This document shows, piece by piece, positions 1-8,948 of a DNA stretch of 64,000 bases (the first letter of the stretch is position 1; every line of letters starts with the position of its first letter). The translations under genes and the position numbers were made by a program. Location: assembly GCA_002840055.1 (NCBI GenBank), contig PGZJ01000005.1:92203-156202 (forward strand), given 5' to 3'. Origin of the DNA: Gammaproteobacteria bacterium HGW-Gammaproteobacteria-11. Its GTDB lineage: Bacteria; Pseudomonadota; Gammaproteobacteria; Pseudomonadales; Pseudomonadaceae. Under the pieces are notes generated by a model, which was not told the origin of the DNA, made no database searches, and was given only the letters and a program-made list of their open reading frames with translations.

Positions 1-1
1 G

Positions 2-1342
2 CTGCAACAACAAAATATCAGTTATCAACTGCGCCCAACCCGACTGGCCGGCGCCGATACCTGCCAGGTTCAGCCCTGCCTGCTGTGCGACACCCTGGGC
101 ACGGTACTGGTATTGCTGCCCAAGGATCACCTGCTCGATTTGAAAGCCCTGGGCAGCCTGCTCGGCCGTGAACTGGAGCCAGTGCGCGCCAGCCAATTGC
201 AACGCATCCTCAGCAAGCATCAGCTGAATCACCTGCCAGGGTTGCCGATCCTGTTCAGCTCACCTTGCGTATTTGAGCACAGCCTGCTCGAGCAGCCGAG
301 CCTGTGGCTTGAAAGTGGGCTGGCTGGCTGGAGTCTGGAGCTTGGGCAAAACGACGTGCGTACCCTGCTGGCCAAAGCCAGCGCTGCACGCTTTGCCGTG
401 CCCATCGACAGCCTCGGCAGCTTGCCACTTGACCCGGCGCAGGACAGTGATGACCTGACCCGCGCGGTCAGCAATTTCACTGCTCTGCGCATGCGCCAGC
501 GACTGGAAGAAACCATCGAAATCCCGCCCATGCCGGTTACTGCACAAAAGGTCATGAAGCTGCGGGTCAATCCGGACGCTACGGTCGACGACCTGGCCGA
601 TGTGGTGGAAACCGATCCCAGCCTGGCCGCTCAGGTGGTCAGTTGGGCCTCCTCACCGTTTTACGCGGCACCCGGGCGCATTCGCTCAGTTGAAGATGCC
701 ATCGGCCGGGTACTGGGCTTTGATCTGGTGATCAATCTGGCGGTTGGCCTGGCGCTGGGCAAAACCTTTACCTTGCCCAAGGACTCGCCCGAGGACACCA
801 CACCCTACCGCGAGCAGGCCATTTATACCGCGGCGGTGATTGAGGGTCTGGCCAAGGCCATGCCCAAAGCGATCCGCCCGGAGCTGGGGCTGAATTACCT
901 GGCCGGGCTGCTGCATAACTTTGGCTACCTGGTACTGGCCTATATCTTTCCACCCTACTTCAAGACCATTTGCCGTCATCAGGAGGCCAACCCACACGTA
1001 CCCGCACACCTGATCGACCAACACCTGCTGGGAGTAACCCGTGATCAGATCGGCAGTTGGCTGATGCGCTTCTGGGACATGCCCAGCGAGATCGCTACCG
1101 CCATCCGTTATCAACACGATGCCGAGTACGAGGGCCCCGACAGCACCTATGCCAATCTTGTCTACCTGGCGCTTGCGCTGCTACGCCAGGAAGGTATTGG
1201 CAGTGGGCCGCTCATGCCGATACCCGACAGCCTGCTGCAACGCCTGCAATTGAGCGAAGCGGATGCCGTCAAGGTATTGCACAAGGTTCTGGATGCACGG
1301 GATGCGCTGAAGTTGCTGGTGCACAACTTTCAGGCCGAGTAA
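2..1342 (+). CDS. aminoacyl-tRNA deacylase-like / HDOD domain protein (5' end outside window)
   Basis: The reading frame is open from base 2, so the start lies upstream and this is a partial gene; the TTG at 113 is not a convincing start. The N-terminal part (to about base 480) resembles the YbaK-like deacylase fold that precedes HDOD in a Pseudomonas family. The C-terminal part, beginning near the IEIPPMPVTAQKVMKL segment, is an HDOD domain (HD-related, usually without catalysis, used in signalling). Proteins of this type are thought to act in stress or motility signalling, but no substrate can be deduced here. It ends convergently with the HU gene, with a strong hairpin between them. Domain naming is from family knowledge; the partial status is directly seen. 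Confidence 0.8.
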   Translation: MQQQNISYQLRPTRLAGADTCQVQPCLLCDTLGTVLVLLPKDHLLDLKALGSLLGRELEPVRASQLQRILSKHQLNHLPGLPILFSSPCVFEHSLLEQPSLWLESGLAGWSLELGQNDVRTLLAKASAARFAVPIDSLGSLPLDPAQDSDDLTRAVSNFTALRMRQRLEETIEIPPMPVTAQKVMKLRVNPDATVDDLADVVETDPSLAAQVVSWASSPFYAAPGRIRSVEDAIGRVLGFDLVINLAVGLALGKTFTLPKDSPEDTTPYREQAIYTAAVIEGLAKAMPKAIRPELGLNYLAGLLHNFGYLVLAYIFPPYFKTICRHQEANPHVPAHLIDQHLLGVTRDQIGSWLMRFWDMPSEIATAIRYQHDAEYEGPDSTYANLVYLALALLRQEGIGSGPLMPIPDSLLQRLQLSEADAVKVLHKVLDARDALKLLVHNFQAE

Positions 1343-1367
1343 TCAGGGAATTACGGATGGGGATACG

Positions 1368-1399
1368 AAGCCCGGACAGCCTCAGGCTGCGCCGGGCTT
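1368..1399. terminator. bidirectional hairpin between HDOD gene and HU
   Basis: AAGCCCGG at 1368-1375 pairs with CCGGGCTT at 1392-1399, and an inner CAGCC/GGCTG stem closes a TCA loop. It lies between two convergent genes, where a shared terminator is expected. No T-run follows on either strand, so this is a structural inference. Confidence 0.5.
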
Positions 1400-1413
1400 G
1401 CGTCAAAACTGAC

Positions 1414-1686
1414 TCAGTTGACTGACTCTTTCAGACTTTTGCCAGGCTTGAAGGATACGGTGTTGCTGGCCTTGATTTTGACCGGTGCACCGGTTTGTGG
1501 GTTCTTGCCGGTACGGGCGCCACGATGGCGCTGGAGGAAGGTCCCAAAACCCACCAGAGTGACGGTGTCCTTGCGGCTCAAGGCCTGGGTAATTTCATCG
1601 AGAATGGCGTTAAGCACGCGGTTTGCCTGGTCTTTTGTCAGGTCAGCCTTGTCGGCGATAGCCGCTGCGAGATCCGGTTTACGCAT
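1414..1686 (-). CDS. hupA: DNA-binding protein HU
   Basis: Small nucleoid protein of 90 residues that bends and compacts DNA as a dimer. The start MRKPDLAAAIADKADL, the core EITQALSRKDTVTLVGFGTF and the arm with RTGKNPQTG are the standard HU/IHF features, and the length is the HU norm rather than the longer IHF. The internal ATG at 1686 is preferred to one 12 codons upstream because it gives the family length and has a GAGG ribosome site. It lies downstream of rubA-rubB on the same strand with a gap of about 200 bases that holds no gene. The hupA name follows the position next to rubB in P. aeruginosa. Confidence 0.93.
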   Translation of the reverse strand: MRKPDLAAAIADKADLTKDQANRVLNAILDEITQALSRKDTVTLVGFGTFLQRHRGARTGKNPQTGAPVKIKASNTVSFKPGKSLKESVN

Positions 1687-1884
1687 AAAAACCTCGTTCT
1701 GTTGTTTTTGTTGTTCACTCACTGCTTCCTAGCAGCGACTCCTCAGGCCATCCTTAGCTCTCTGGGCTGGCCTTCACAGCCAAACCAGCATGGCACGACT
1801 CAGCGCCCCGCGCCAGTGCCAATGCCCACTGGCTGTGGGGTCCGTCACTGTTTTCCCGACAAAAGGCACGAATGGTCAGTCGTA

Positions 1885-3039
1885 TCAGGCCAACCAGGGC
1901 GGCAATTGCCGGTTCAGCTGCAACTTCTCGGCCACACAGCTGCCACTCAAGGCATAGCCGTGCAGCACGCCCTGCGGGTCATGGAACTGGGCACTGATAT
2001 CCGCACCACTGCCACTGACTTGCCACTCACCCTCGCTACTGGTGACCGGCGGCGACACCACCAACGGGCAGGCCGGGGTCTTGACCATGACCGGCATCGG
2101 GCCATAGTTCAGCGCTGTTGGATTGCCTGCCAGAGTCTGCGCCAGAGCCCGTGCTGCGGCCATCAAAGGCATCACGTACATGAGATTGAGGCCGGCCACT
2201 TCCGCGCAATCACCCAGGGCGTATATCTGCGGATTTGAGCTACGCAGATGCCTGTCGACCTGGATGCCCCTGCCACAAGTCAGCCCGGCTGCCATAGCCA
2301 GCCGGGTATTGGCAATCAGGCCAATGGCAGACAGGCCGATATCGGCCTGCAGGCGCTGGCCGTCATCCAGCAGCGCTTCGAGGCCCGCGTTGGTCGCCTG
2401 CAATTCGGTCACTGCGCGACCCAGATAAAAGCGCACACCCAGGGATTCCAATCCAGACTGTACCGCCGTGGCCACAGCCGCCGGCAACAGCCCCGGCATC
2501 ACCTGCGCATCCGGCGCCACCACCTGAACCTGAATGCCAGCGGCTGCCAGGTCATTGGCAAACTCGCAACCTATCAGCCCGGCACCGATGATCAACACGC
2601 GCTGGCGCTCACCCAGCAGGGCGCGAAAACGCGCGTAATCCTGCAGGTTGTTTATCGACAACAGGCAGTCTGCCAGCGCCTCTGCGCCGGGCAAGGCACG
2701 GGCGTGGGCACCGCAGGCCAGCACCAACTCGCCATAGGCTTGTTGACCACCCTGCCAGTGCAGCGTTTTACTGACCGGATCGATACGCTCGATACGGGTG
2801 TCGGTCATAATCCGCGCATTCAGCTCCGCGGCCATGCTGCCAGCCTCCTGCATGACCAGCTGCTCGGCGCTTTTACCCTTGGCAAACCCGGTCGACAGCA
2901 TTGGCTTGGAATAAAAGCGCCCGTCATCGGCGCTGATCAGAACCAGTTCCCGGGTCTTGTCCAGTTTGCGAAATTCCCGTGCCAGGTTGTAACCGGCCAG
3001 ACCGGTGCCGACAATGACCAATGCTGCTGAATCGGACAT
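1885..3039 (-). CDS. rubB: rubredoxin-NAD(P)+ reductase (FAD)
   Basis: FAD flavoprotein of 384 residues that passes electrons from NAD(P)H to rubredoxin, feeding alkane hydroxylases or oxidative-stress enzymes. An FAD GxGxxG motif (VIVGTGLAGYNLAREF) opens the protein, an NAD-binding GxGxxG (IIGAGLIGCEFA) lies near residue 155, and the second FAD segment IYALGDCAEV is near residue 275. Length matches RubB of Pseudomonas. It follows the rubredoxin gene by 18 bases, so the two form a rubA-rubB operon. No alkane hydroxylase gene is present in the window. Confidence 0.93.
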   Translation of the reverse strand: MSDSAALVIVGTGLAGYNLAREFRKLDKTRELVLISADDGRFYSKPMLSTGFAKGKSAEQLVMQEAGSMAAELNARIMTDTRIERIDPVSKTLHWQGGQQAYGELVLACGAHARALPGAEALADCLLSINNLQDYARFRALLGERQRVLIIGAGLIGCEFANDLAAAGIQVQVVAPDAQVMPGLLPAAVATAVQSGLESLGVRFYLGRAVTELQATNAGLEALLDDGQRLQADIGLSAIGLIANTRLAMAAGLTCGRGIQVDRHLRSSNPQIYALGDCAEVAGLNLMYVMPLMAAARALAQTLAGNPTALNYGPMPVMVKTPACPLVVSPPVTSSEGEWQVSGSGADISAQFHDPQGVLHGYALSGSCVAEKLQLNRQLPPWLA

Positions 3040-3057
3040 GCTGAATCCCTCGTCGGC

Positions 3058-3225
3058 TCAACCGATCTCGATCATTTCAAAGTCTTCCTTGCCCACACCG
3101 CAGTCAGGGCATTGCCAATCGCCGGGAACATCTTCCCAGCGCGTGCCGGCGGCAATACCGTCATCCGGCCAGCCCATCGCTTCGTCATAGATATATCCAC
3201 ATACCACGCACTGCCACTTCTTCAT
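3058..3225 (-). CDS. rubA: rubredoxin
   Basis: A 55-residue one-iron electron carrier. Two iron-binding knuckles are seen, CVVCGY near residues 6-11 and CPDCGV near 39-44, with the usual Trp, Tyr and acidic residues between ([25 protein letters not shown]). Start and stop were read directly from the minus strand. It lies 18 bases before the reductase gene and is surely co-transcribed. It reads divergently from ubiC, so 3226-3369 should carry both promoters. Confidence 0.95.
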   Translation of the reverse strand: MKKWQCVVCGYIYDEAMGWPDDGIAAGTRWEDVPGDWQCPDCGVGKEDFEMIEIG

Positions 3226-3369
3226 GTCGACACCCTGGAGCGGTTAAAAGACTGCCAAGGACACTACCCGAAATGGCCTGCAAGGCCAAGGCCGTCGCAG
3301 CCAAGCGACATGCTTTGCAAACATGCTAATCTTGCACCTCTTCATTTAACCGAATCAGATCAGCACGTG

Positions 3370-3885
3370 ATGCAGCCCAACTGGCACCCTGCCGAGCTAC
3401 ACCCTGAACAACCCGACAGCGTCCTGCTTGACTGGCTGACCGACGAGGGCTCACTGACACTACGTCTGACTGCTGCCGGCAATGACGACTTCCGTGTCGA
3501 GGTGCTGAGCCAGTGCAGCCAGCCAGCCCGGGCCGACGAAGCCGAGGCGCTCGGTTTGAACGCCGGTGAGCCGGTATGGGTGCGCGAAGTATTGCTGCAT
3601 ACCGCTGGCGCCCCCCGGGTCTTTGCCCGCAGCGTGGCGCCACTGTCTTCGCTGGCACATGACGGCATAGACCTGCAGAATGTTGGCACGCGCAGCTTGG
3701 GCCTGCAGTTGTTCAGTCACCCGCGGGTATCCCGTGGCAAACTGGAGATCAGCCGCTACCCCGTTGCCTGGTTGCCGGTTGCCTGGCGTACGCCTGACTG
3801 CTGGGCCAGACGCTCATTGTTCAGCGACGGCCCCCTGCAATTGCTGGTCTGTGAGGTTTTTCTGGCCGGCTGGCCAACCCGCTGA
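3370..3885 (+). CDS. ubiC: chorismate--pyruvate lyase
   Basis: Converts chorismate to 4-hydroxybenzoate plus pyruvate, the first committed step of ubiquinone synthesis, in the cytosol. The 171-residue product has the family pattern: VREVLL near the middle, [10 protein letters not shown], then LEISRYPV and [21 protein letters not shown] at the end, the last carrying the conserved glutamate of the active site. The ATG at 3370 gives the normal length; a GTG lies one codon upstream. The gene ends 22 bases before ubiA, the next enzyme of the pathway, and both are on the plus strand. Confidence 0.92.
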   Translation: MQPNWHPAELHPEQPDSVLLDWLTDEGSLTLRLTAAGNDDFRVEVLSQCSQPARADEAEALGLNAGEPVWVREVLLHTAGAPRVFARSVAPLSSLAHDGIDLQNVGTRSLGLQLFSHPRVSRGKLEISRYPVAWLPVAWRTPDCWARRSLFSDGPLQLLVCEVFLAGWPTR

Positions 3886-3907
3886 ATCTGACAATAGGGA
3901 GCACCTT

Positions 3908-4798
3908 GTGTCCGGCCTGATTACTCGCACGCTCGCTCGACTCCATCCGCGCGCCCTGGACTTCATTCAGCTGATGCGCCTTGATCGCCCGATCGGCACC
4001 TGGCTGCTGCTCTGGCCGACGCTCTGGGCCTTGTGGCTGGCTGCCGCAGGACTACCGGATCTGCGCGTTCTAGTGATCTTTGTCATCGGCGTGTTCCTGA
4101 TGCGCGCGGCCGGCTGCGTGATCAATGACTATGCCGACCGAGATATAGACGGTCATGTCAGCCGAACCAAACAGCGCCCTTTGGCCACCGGGCGGATAAG
4201 CAGCCGCGAGGCACTGATAACCTTTGGCATTCTGGTCGGCATCAGTGGTCTGCTGGTGCTGCTGACCAACCGCCTGACCATCCAGCTGGCCTTTGTCGGC
4301 CTGGCGCTGGCAGCCATCTACCCATTCTGCAAGCGCTTCACCTTTTATCCGCAGCTGGTGCTCGGCGCCGCTTTTTCCTGGGCTATTCCGATGGCCTTTG
4401 CGGCCCAGAGCAACAGTTTGCCCATGACCCTGTGGCTACTCTATCTGGCCAACCTGCTGTGGACTGTGGCCTACGATACCCAGTACGCCATGTGTGACCG
4501 CGACGATGACCTGATGATCGGAGTCAAATCCACCGCCATTCTGTTTGGCGATGCGGATCGCCTGATCATCGGCCTGTTACAGGGCCTGGCGCTGTTTTGC
4601 CTGCTCCTGGTGGGCAGCCGCTTTGAACTGGGTCTGTATTATTATCTGGGCTTGCTCGGCATGTTACTGGGTTTTGCCTGGCAACAATGGTTGATCCGCG
4701 AGCGCGAAGCCCAGGCCTGCCTGCGGGCCTTTCTGTCGAATCACTGGGCCGGCCTGCTGGTGTTTGCCGGACTGGCATTGGACTTCTGGCTCCATTGA
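3908..4798 (+). CDS. ubiA: 4-hydroxybenzoate octaprenyltransferase
   Basis: Membrane prenyltransferase that attaches the polyprenyl chain to 4-hydroxybenzoate. Both magnesium-diphosphate motifs are visible: NDYADRDID in the first half and [12 protein letters not shown] in the second. About eight or nine hydrophobic membrane segments surround them. The GTG start at 3908 has an AGGGAG ribosome site seven bases upstream and gives 296 residues, the family length. It forms an operon with ubiC; phoB follows about 90 bases later with its own PHO box. Confidence 0.94.
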   Translation: MSGLITRTLARLHPRALDFIQLMRLDRPIGTWLLLWPTLWALWLAAAGLPDLRVLVIFVIGVFLMRAAGCVINDYADRDIDGHVSRTKQRPLATGRISSREALITFGILVGISGLLVLLTNRLTIQLAFVGLALAAIYPFCKRFTFYPQLVLGAAFSWAIPMAFAAQSNSLPMTLWLLYLANLLWTVAYDTQYAMCDRDDDLMIGVKSTAILFGDADRLIIGLLQGLALFCLLLVGSRFELGLYYYLGLLGMLLGFAWQQWLIREREAQACLRAFLSNHWAGLLVFAGLALDFWLH

Positions 4799-4819
4799 AT
4801 TCATCGTTCGGCAAAGCCA

Positions 4820-4841
4820 CCGTCACACAACTGCAATAAAA
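4820..4841 (+). promoter_or_regulatory. putative PHO box upstream of phoB
   Basis: Two PhoB half-sites repeat with an 11-base step: GTCACACAACT starting at 4822 and GCAATAAAAGT at 4833. The string closely resembles the minus-strand site before pstS in this window. It lies 50-70 bases before the phoB start, fitting the known autoregulation of phoB in Pseudomonas. The second half-site is imperfect. Confidence 0.55.
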
Positions 4842-4890
4842 GTGTTATCTAATCGGCGCAAGAGAATGTTCTGCAACGGACGGTAACCCA

Positions 4891-5580
4891 ATGACTGGCA
4901 AGACCATACTGATTGTCGACGACGAAGCACCGATTCGCGAGATGATTGCCGTCGCACTGGAAATGGCTGGATACGACTGCATCGAAGCGGAAAATACCCA
5001 ACAGGCACATGCCTGCATCATCGACCGCCAACCTGACCTGATTCTGCTCGACTGGATGCTGCCTGGCACCACCGGTATTGAGCTGGCGCGCCGCCTCAAG
5101 CGCAATGATCTGACCGCTGAAATTCCGATCATCATGCTCACCGCCAAGGGTGAGGAAGATAACAAGATTCAGGGTCTGGAAGTCGGCGCTGATGACTACA
5201 TCACCAAACCCTTCTCACCCCGTGAGCTGGTGGCACGTCTGAAAGCCGTGCTGCGTCGCGCCGGTCCGGTCGATAACGAGGCACCCATCACCATCGATGG
5301 CCTGCATCTGGATCCGGCCAGTCACCGTGTGACAATCGATGATCGGCCCGCCGACATGGGACCAACAGAATATCGATTGCTGCAGTTCTTCATGACCCAC
5401 CAGGAGCGCGCCTATACCCGTGGCCAGTTGCTGGATCAGGTCTGGGGCGGTAACGTCTACGTCGAAGAGCGCACTGTGGATGTGCACATCCGCCGTCTGC
5501 GCAAGGCTCTGGGCAATCAGTACGAACACCTGGTTCAGACCGTGCGTGGTACTGGCTACCGCTTTTCGACCAAGACCTGA
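4891..5580 (+). CDS. phoB: phosphate-response regulator PhoB
   Basis: OmpR-type response regulator of 229 residues that activates phosphate-starvation genes. The receiver domain (about 1-120) has acidic residues D10-D11, the phosphorylated D54 in LLDWMLPG, and the TKPF lysine. The winged-helix DNA-binding domain fills about 130-229 and ends [11 protein letters not shown]. It precedes phoR by 41 bases and controls the pst operon some 15 kb away in the window, where PHO boxes are visible. Confidence 0.96.
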   Translation: MTGKTILIVDDEAPIREMIAVALEMAGYDCIEAENTQQAHACIIDRQPDLILLDWMLPGTTGIELARRLKRNDLTAEIPIIMLTAKGEEDNKIQGLEVGADDYITKPFSPRELVARLKAVLRRAGPVDNEAPITIDGLHLDPASHRVTIDDRPADMGPTEYRLLQFFMTHQERAYTRGQLLDQVWGGNVYVEERTVDVHIRRLRKALGNQYEHLVQTVRGTGYRFSTKT

Positions 5581-5621
5581 TCCGTTACAGGCATGACGTC
5601 AGCACAGCTTTGTCGTAGTGT

Positions 5622-6944
5622 ATGACACAGGTAATCGGGAGAAACGGATTGAGAACCAATTGGCTGGGCGGCGTGCTCAAGCGTCTGTTCTGGACTCTGC
5701 TGCTGTGTCTGATCATCGGACTGCTAAGCGGTTATCTGGCCTGGACGCTGGTCGTCGGCCTGAGCCTTTACCTGGTCTGGAATCTGCGCCAGATGCTGCG
5801 TTTTCACAACTGGATAACCCTTCGCCCGGATGAACCGCCGCCGGAAACCAAAGGTGTCTGGGGTGATATCTTTGACAGCATTTACCGCCTGCAACGCCGC
5901 GACAACCGCATGCGTACGCGATTGCAGATGGTCATCGACCGGATCCAGGCCTCGACCGCTGCCCTCAGCGACGCCGTGGTGATGATCGACAAGGATGGAC
6001 GCCTGGAGTGGTGGAACCACGCCGCCGAACGGCTGATTGGTCTGCGTGCCCCGGATGACAGTGGCCAGCATGTAACCAATCTGATTCGCGACCCGCGATT
6101 CGTCAGTTTCTTTGAGCAGGACAACTACAGCGAACCCCTGGACATCCCCTCGCCGGTGGACGAAAACACCTGGCTGCAATATGGCATTACCCACTATGGC
6201 CATGGCGATCGCCTGCTGGTGGCCCGCGATACAACCCGTCTGCACAACCTCGAACAGATGCGCAAAGACTTCGTTGCCAACGTATCCCATGAGCTACGTA
6301 CGCCGTTGACCGTGGTTGTCGGTTATCTGGAAACCCTGCAGGACAGCGATGAACCCCTGAGTCCACGCTGGAAGCGAGCCCTGCAACAGATGCAGCAACA
6401 GGCCAAGCGCATGCAAAGCCTGCTCAACGATCTGTTGATGCTGGCGCGGCTGGAAACCACGGATGAGGTCAGTGAAGTCCAGCGGGTCGATGTTCCACGC
6501 CTGTTGCTGGGGATTCGGCAGGACGCCATTGCCCTGTCAGCTGAACGCAATCATCGCATCAGTCTGGAAGCCGATGAGGGGTTGTGCCTGTTGGGGATAG
6601 ACCCTGAGCTGCGTAGCGCCTTCTCCAATCTGGTGTTCAATGCGGTGAAGTACACACCTGAGCGTGGCGATATCCAGATTCGCTGGTGGCGGGACGAGCG
6701 CGGGGCTCACCTGAGCGTCAGTGACAATGGCACCGGGATTGCGCCCCAGCACATCAATCGCTTGACCGAGCGCTTCTATCGGGTCGACTCAAGCCGCAGC
6801 ACCAACACCGGTGGCACCGGGCTTGGACTGGCCATCGTCAAGCACGTACTGTTACGCCATCAGGGCAAGCTGGATATCAGCAGCAGTCTGGGCAAGGGCA
6901 GCTGTTTTACCTGTCATTTTCCAACCGAACGAGTAGCCGTCTGA
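5622..6944 (+). CDS. phoR: phosphate regulon sensor histidine kinase PhoR
   Basis: Membrane histidine kinase that phosphorylates PhoB when phosphate is low, signalling with PstSCAB and PhoU. Two hydrophobic segments form the N-terminus, followed by a PAS domain (LSDAVVMIDKDGRLEWWNHAAERLIG), the H-box FVANVSHELRTPLT, and N, G1 and G2 boxes (FNAVKYTP, DNGTGI, GTGLGLAIV). The ATG at 5622 has no obvious ribosome site; an in-frame TTG at 5649 lies seven bases after GGGAG and may be the true start. Its 3' end faces the response regulator on the other strand. Confidence 0.94.
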   Translation: MTQVIGRNGLRTNWLGGVLKRLFWTLLLCLIIGLLSGYLAWTLVVGLSLYLVWNLRQMLRFHNWITLRPDEPPPETKGVWGDIFDSIYRLQRRDNRMRTRLQMVIDRIQASTAALSDAVVMIDKDGRLEWWNHAAERLIGLRAPDDSGQHVTNLIRDPRFVSFFEQDNYSEPLDIPSPVDENTWLQYGITHYGHGDRLLVARDTTRLHNLEQMRKDFVANVSHELRTPLTVVVGYLETLQDSDEPLSPRWKRALQQMQQQAKRMQSLLNDLLMLARLETTDEVSEVQRVDVPRLLLGIRQDAIALSAERNHRISLEADEGLCLLGIDPELRSAFSNLVFNAVKYTPERGDIQIRWWRDERGAHLSVSDNGTGIAPQHINRLTERFYRVDSSRSTNTGGTGLGLAIVKHVLLRHQGKLDISSSLGKGSCFTCHFPTERVAV

Positions 6945-6946
6945 GG

Positions 6947-7855
6947 TCAGGCACCGGGGGAATAGTGTCGCTGGGCACTACCCGAGGCAATCAGACGTGA
7001 CAGGTAATCCAGTTTCTGCGGATCCTGATCGACAAACTTGAGCGTCACCTTCAGCCACTCGCAATCGACGTTGACCTCAAGTGCCGCCACCGCATGTACG
7101 TACGCGTTGATACGCGCGACTGACTTGTCACCTTCCTGCTCCAGATCCAGCACCCCACTCTCGAATACCTGGGGCAGGCGCTCACCACGCCGGACCACTA
7201 CCAACGCATCGCGCAAGCTCAAGGTCTTGATCACGCAGGGGAACTGTTCCCCCGCCAGACGCAGTTGTGCCTGACCCTTGACTGGCTGACTGGCTGCTGG
7301 TGGTTCAGTCGCCGCAGGTTTGGCGAAGGCCTGCGCGGCGCTGGGAGCAGCGGCTTTGGTAACGGGCGCGGCTGGTGCCGCCGGGGCTGGACGCCCGCCC
7401 ATCAGGTTGGCAATCGAATCCTGGGCCGTCGGCCCGCTGGCCTGGGGCTGACGACCCATCAACTGCTCAAGCTTGCCGGTGCGCTGCAAGGCCTTCTTGA
7501 CCTTGGCACTGAGCTGATCATTAGAGAAGGGCTTGGGGATATAATCGCTTACACCCGACTGTATGGCCTCGATGACATTCTCCTTGTCACCCCGGCTGGT
7601 CACCATGATAAAGGGCGTCTTGGCCGATTCCGGCTGGGCACGGAACCACTGCAGTAATTCCAGCCCGCTCATTTCCGGCATTTCCCAGTCACACAGAATC
7701 AGGTCAAAACGCTGCCGACTGAGCAACTGCTGTGCTTTGCGACCATTCACCGCCTCTTCGATCTGCAGACCGGGAAACAGGCTGCGCAGCGCCTTTTTCA
7801 CCAGATCACGGATAAAGGGTGCATCGTCCACTACCAGAATAGTCACCTTGGCCAT
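6947..7855 (-). CDS. response regulator with receiver and C-terminal PilZ-like domain
   Basis: A 302-residue orphan regulator. The receiver domain occupies about residues 1-125, with D10-D11, phospho-acceptor D56 in LILCDWEMPEMSG and the PKPF lysine. An Ala/Pro-rich linker (about 150-195) leads to a C-terminal region starting near KGQAQLRLAG that looks PilZ-like, so it may join phosphorelay to c-di-GMP or motility. It sits where P. aeruginosa has PA5364, between phoR and phoU, but here the following eleven-gene block separates it from phoU. The ATG at 7855 was chosen because the receiver fold starts there; the longer reading frame adds an unlikely 22-residue leader. Confidence 0.85.
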   Translation of the reverse strand: MAKVTILVVDDAPFIRDLVKKALRSLFPGLQIEEAVNGRKAQQLLSRQRFDLILCDWEMPEMSGLELLQWFRAQPESAKTPFIMVTSRGDKENVIEAIQSGVSDYIPKPFSNDQLSAKVKKALQRTGKLEQLMGRQPQASGPTAQDSIANLMGGRPAPAAPAAPVTKAAAPSAAQAFAKPAATEPPAASQPVKGQAQLRLAGEQFPCVIKTLSLRDALVVVRRGERLPQVFESGVLDLEQEGDKSVARINAYVHAVAALEVNVDCEWLKVTLKFVDQDPQKLDYLSRLIASGSAQRHYSPGA

Positions 7856-7981
7856 ATCACATCTCTTTAGCTGCCCATGCTGCAAGCTTAGCGCAGACTG
7901 CCTGCAAACCACAGCCAACATGCAGACTGACAGGTCATAAAAAGCATGGAATCAATCTGCCAGCACACAAAATATTCATTT

Positions 7982-8017
7982 TGCCATCATTGACAGTCTT
8001 TTGCCCTGAGCTATCGT
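7982..8017 (+). promoter_or_regulatory. candidate promoter for the eleven-gene block, with a 17-base shared string
   Basis: TGCCATCATTGACAGTC at 7982-7998 recurs exactly at 53362-53378, before the dehydrogenase operon. It contains a perfect TTGACA (7990-7995), and 16 bases later comes TATCGT, a weak -10 (TACCCT in the other copy). Position and spacing suggest that both operons share a promoter or regulator. No transcript data support this. Confidence 0.4.
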
Positions 8018-8104
8018 TACGCGAACCACCGTATTGCAAGCTAATTTATCGTCAGGATGCCGCCAGGCATCGCAGTCGTCGGTACCCAACATGGAGTGTG
8101 GGTC

Positions 8105-8932
8105 ATGGCGAAAGGCAAAGCATTAAACAAGGCTGATCAGGCCTTCCTCGAACACGTCAGGCGAACGCTGCTCAGACGCGGCTCACAGGGTGAGCAGGTG
8201 CGTTATCTGAACACCAGATTGCATGCTCTGGGTTTTCTGACCAAGGCCGCAGGCGATCTGTTTGATCTTGATACGCAACGCGCTGTGCGCAGTTTTCAAG
8301 CCTCTCAACTGGATGAACGCGGCCTGCCACTTGCGGCAGATGGACTGGTCGGGCCCTTGACCGCCTGGCGTCTGGTCCATATCGAGGTGCCTACGCCGCA
8401 GCCCGCCGAACAACCTATCCCCACACGCGTTCCCTCATTGCCTGCCGGCGGCTCCAAGCGTGGCCGTCAGGCCCTGCAGGTGGCCTTTGCCGAACGCGAT
8501 GCCGGCGCCCGGGAGATCGGCAGCAATAACAATGGCGAGTTCGTGAAGAAGTATCTGCACCCCAACGGCAAGCCGCCCCTGCCCTGGTGCGCCGGCTTTG
8601 TCAGCTGGTGCTACAGCCAGCACCCACAGGGCTGTCCGTACAACTACAGCCTGGGCGCGCGTGACATCCTGAACCAGTTTACCCGACGGGGATGGCGTAT
8701 CGATCCCAGCAAGGGGCAACTGCCCGGCCCCGGCGATATTGTGGTCTGGACTCGTGATGCCCCGGGCAACCCGCATGCCGGGCACATCGGCATGGTCGTT
8801 GAACTTAGTGAAGGCGGCATTCTGTATGTCATAGAGGGCAACAAAGGGCCCTTTCCAGCGCCGGTTCGGGTCTTTGACTATGTCTATTCACGGATGAACA
8901 ACCTGCTCGGTTTCGGACGCGTACCGGATTGA
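8105..8932 (+). CDS. peptidoglycan-binding CHAP-type peptidase
   Basis: First gene of the block, 275 residues from the ATG at 8105, which has GGAG eight bases before it; a longer frame from 8057 lacks a site. Residues about 25-92 form a PG_binding_1-like helical domain (QVRYLNTRLHALGF, VRSFQASQ, ADGLVGPLTAW). Residues about 120-275 form a CHAP/NlpC-like amidase: C162 in PWCAGFVSWC, H227 in PHAGHIGMV and E244/N246 in VIEGN are a plausible catalytic set. Such enzymes cut peptidoglycan peptides. There is no signal peptide or membrane segment, so the protein would need lysis, a holin or a dedicated export route to meet the cell wall. The next gene starts 16 bases later. Confidence 0.82.
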   Translation: MAKGKALNKADQAFLEHVRRTLLRRGSQGEQVRYLNTRLHALGFLTKAAGDLFDLDTQRAVRSFQASQLDERGLPLAADGLVGPLTAWRLVHIEVPTPQPAEQPIPTRVPSLPAGGSKRGRQALQVAFAERDAGAREIGSNNNGEFVKKYLHPNGKPPLPWCAGFVSWCYSQHPQGCPYNYSLGARDILNQFTRRGWRIDPSKGQLPGPGDIVVWTRDAPGNPHAGHIGMVVELSEGGILYVIEGNKGPFPAPVRVFDYVYSRMNNLLGFGRVPD

Positions 8933-8948
8933 GCAGCGGGAGAGCATT

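Noticed and set aside
1495..2238. Plus-strand reading frame opposite HU and rubB
   Set aside because: It lies antisense to two confidently identified genes and has a composition typical of a shadow frame.
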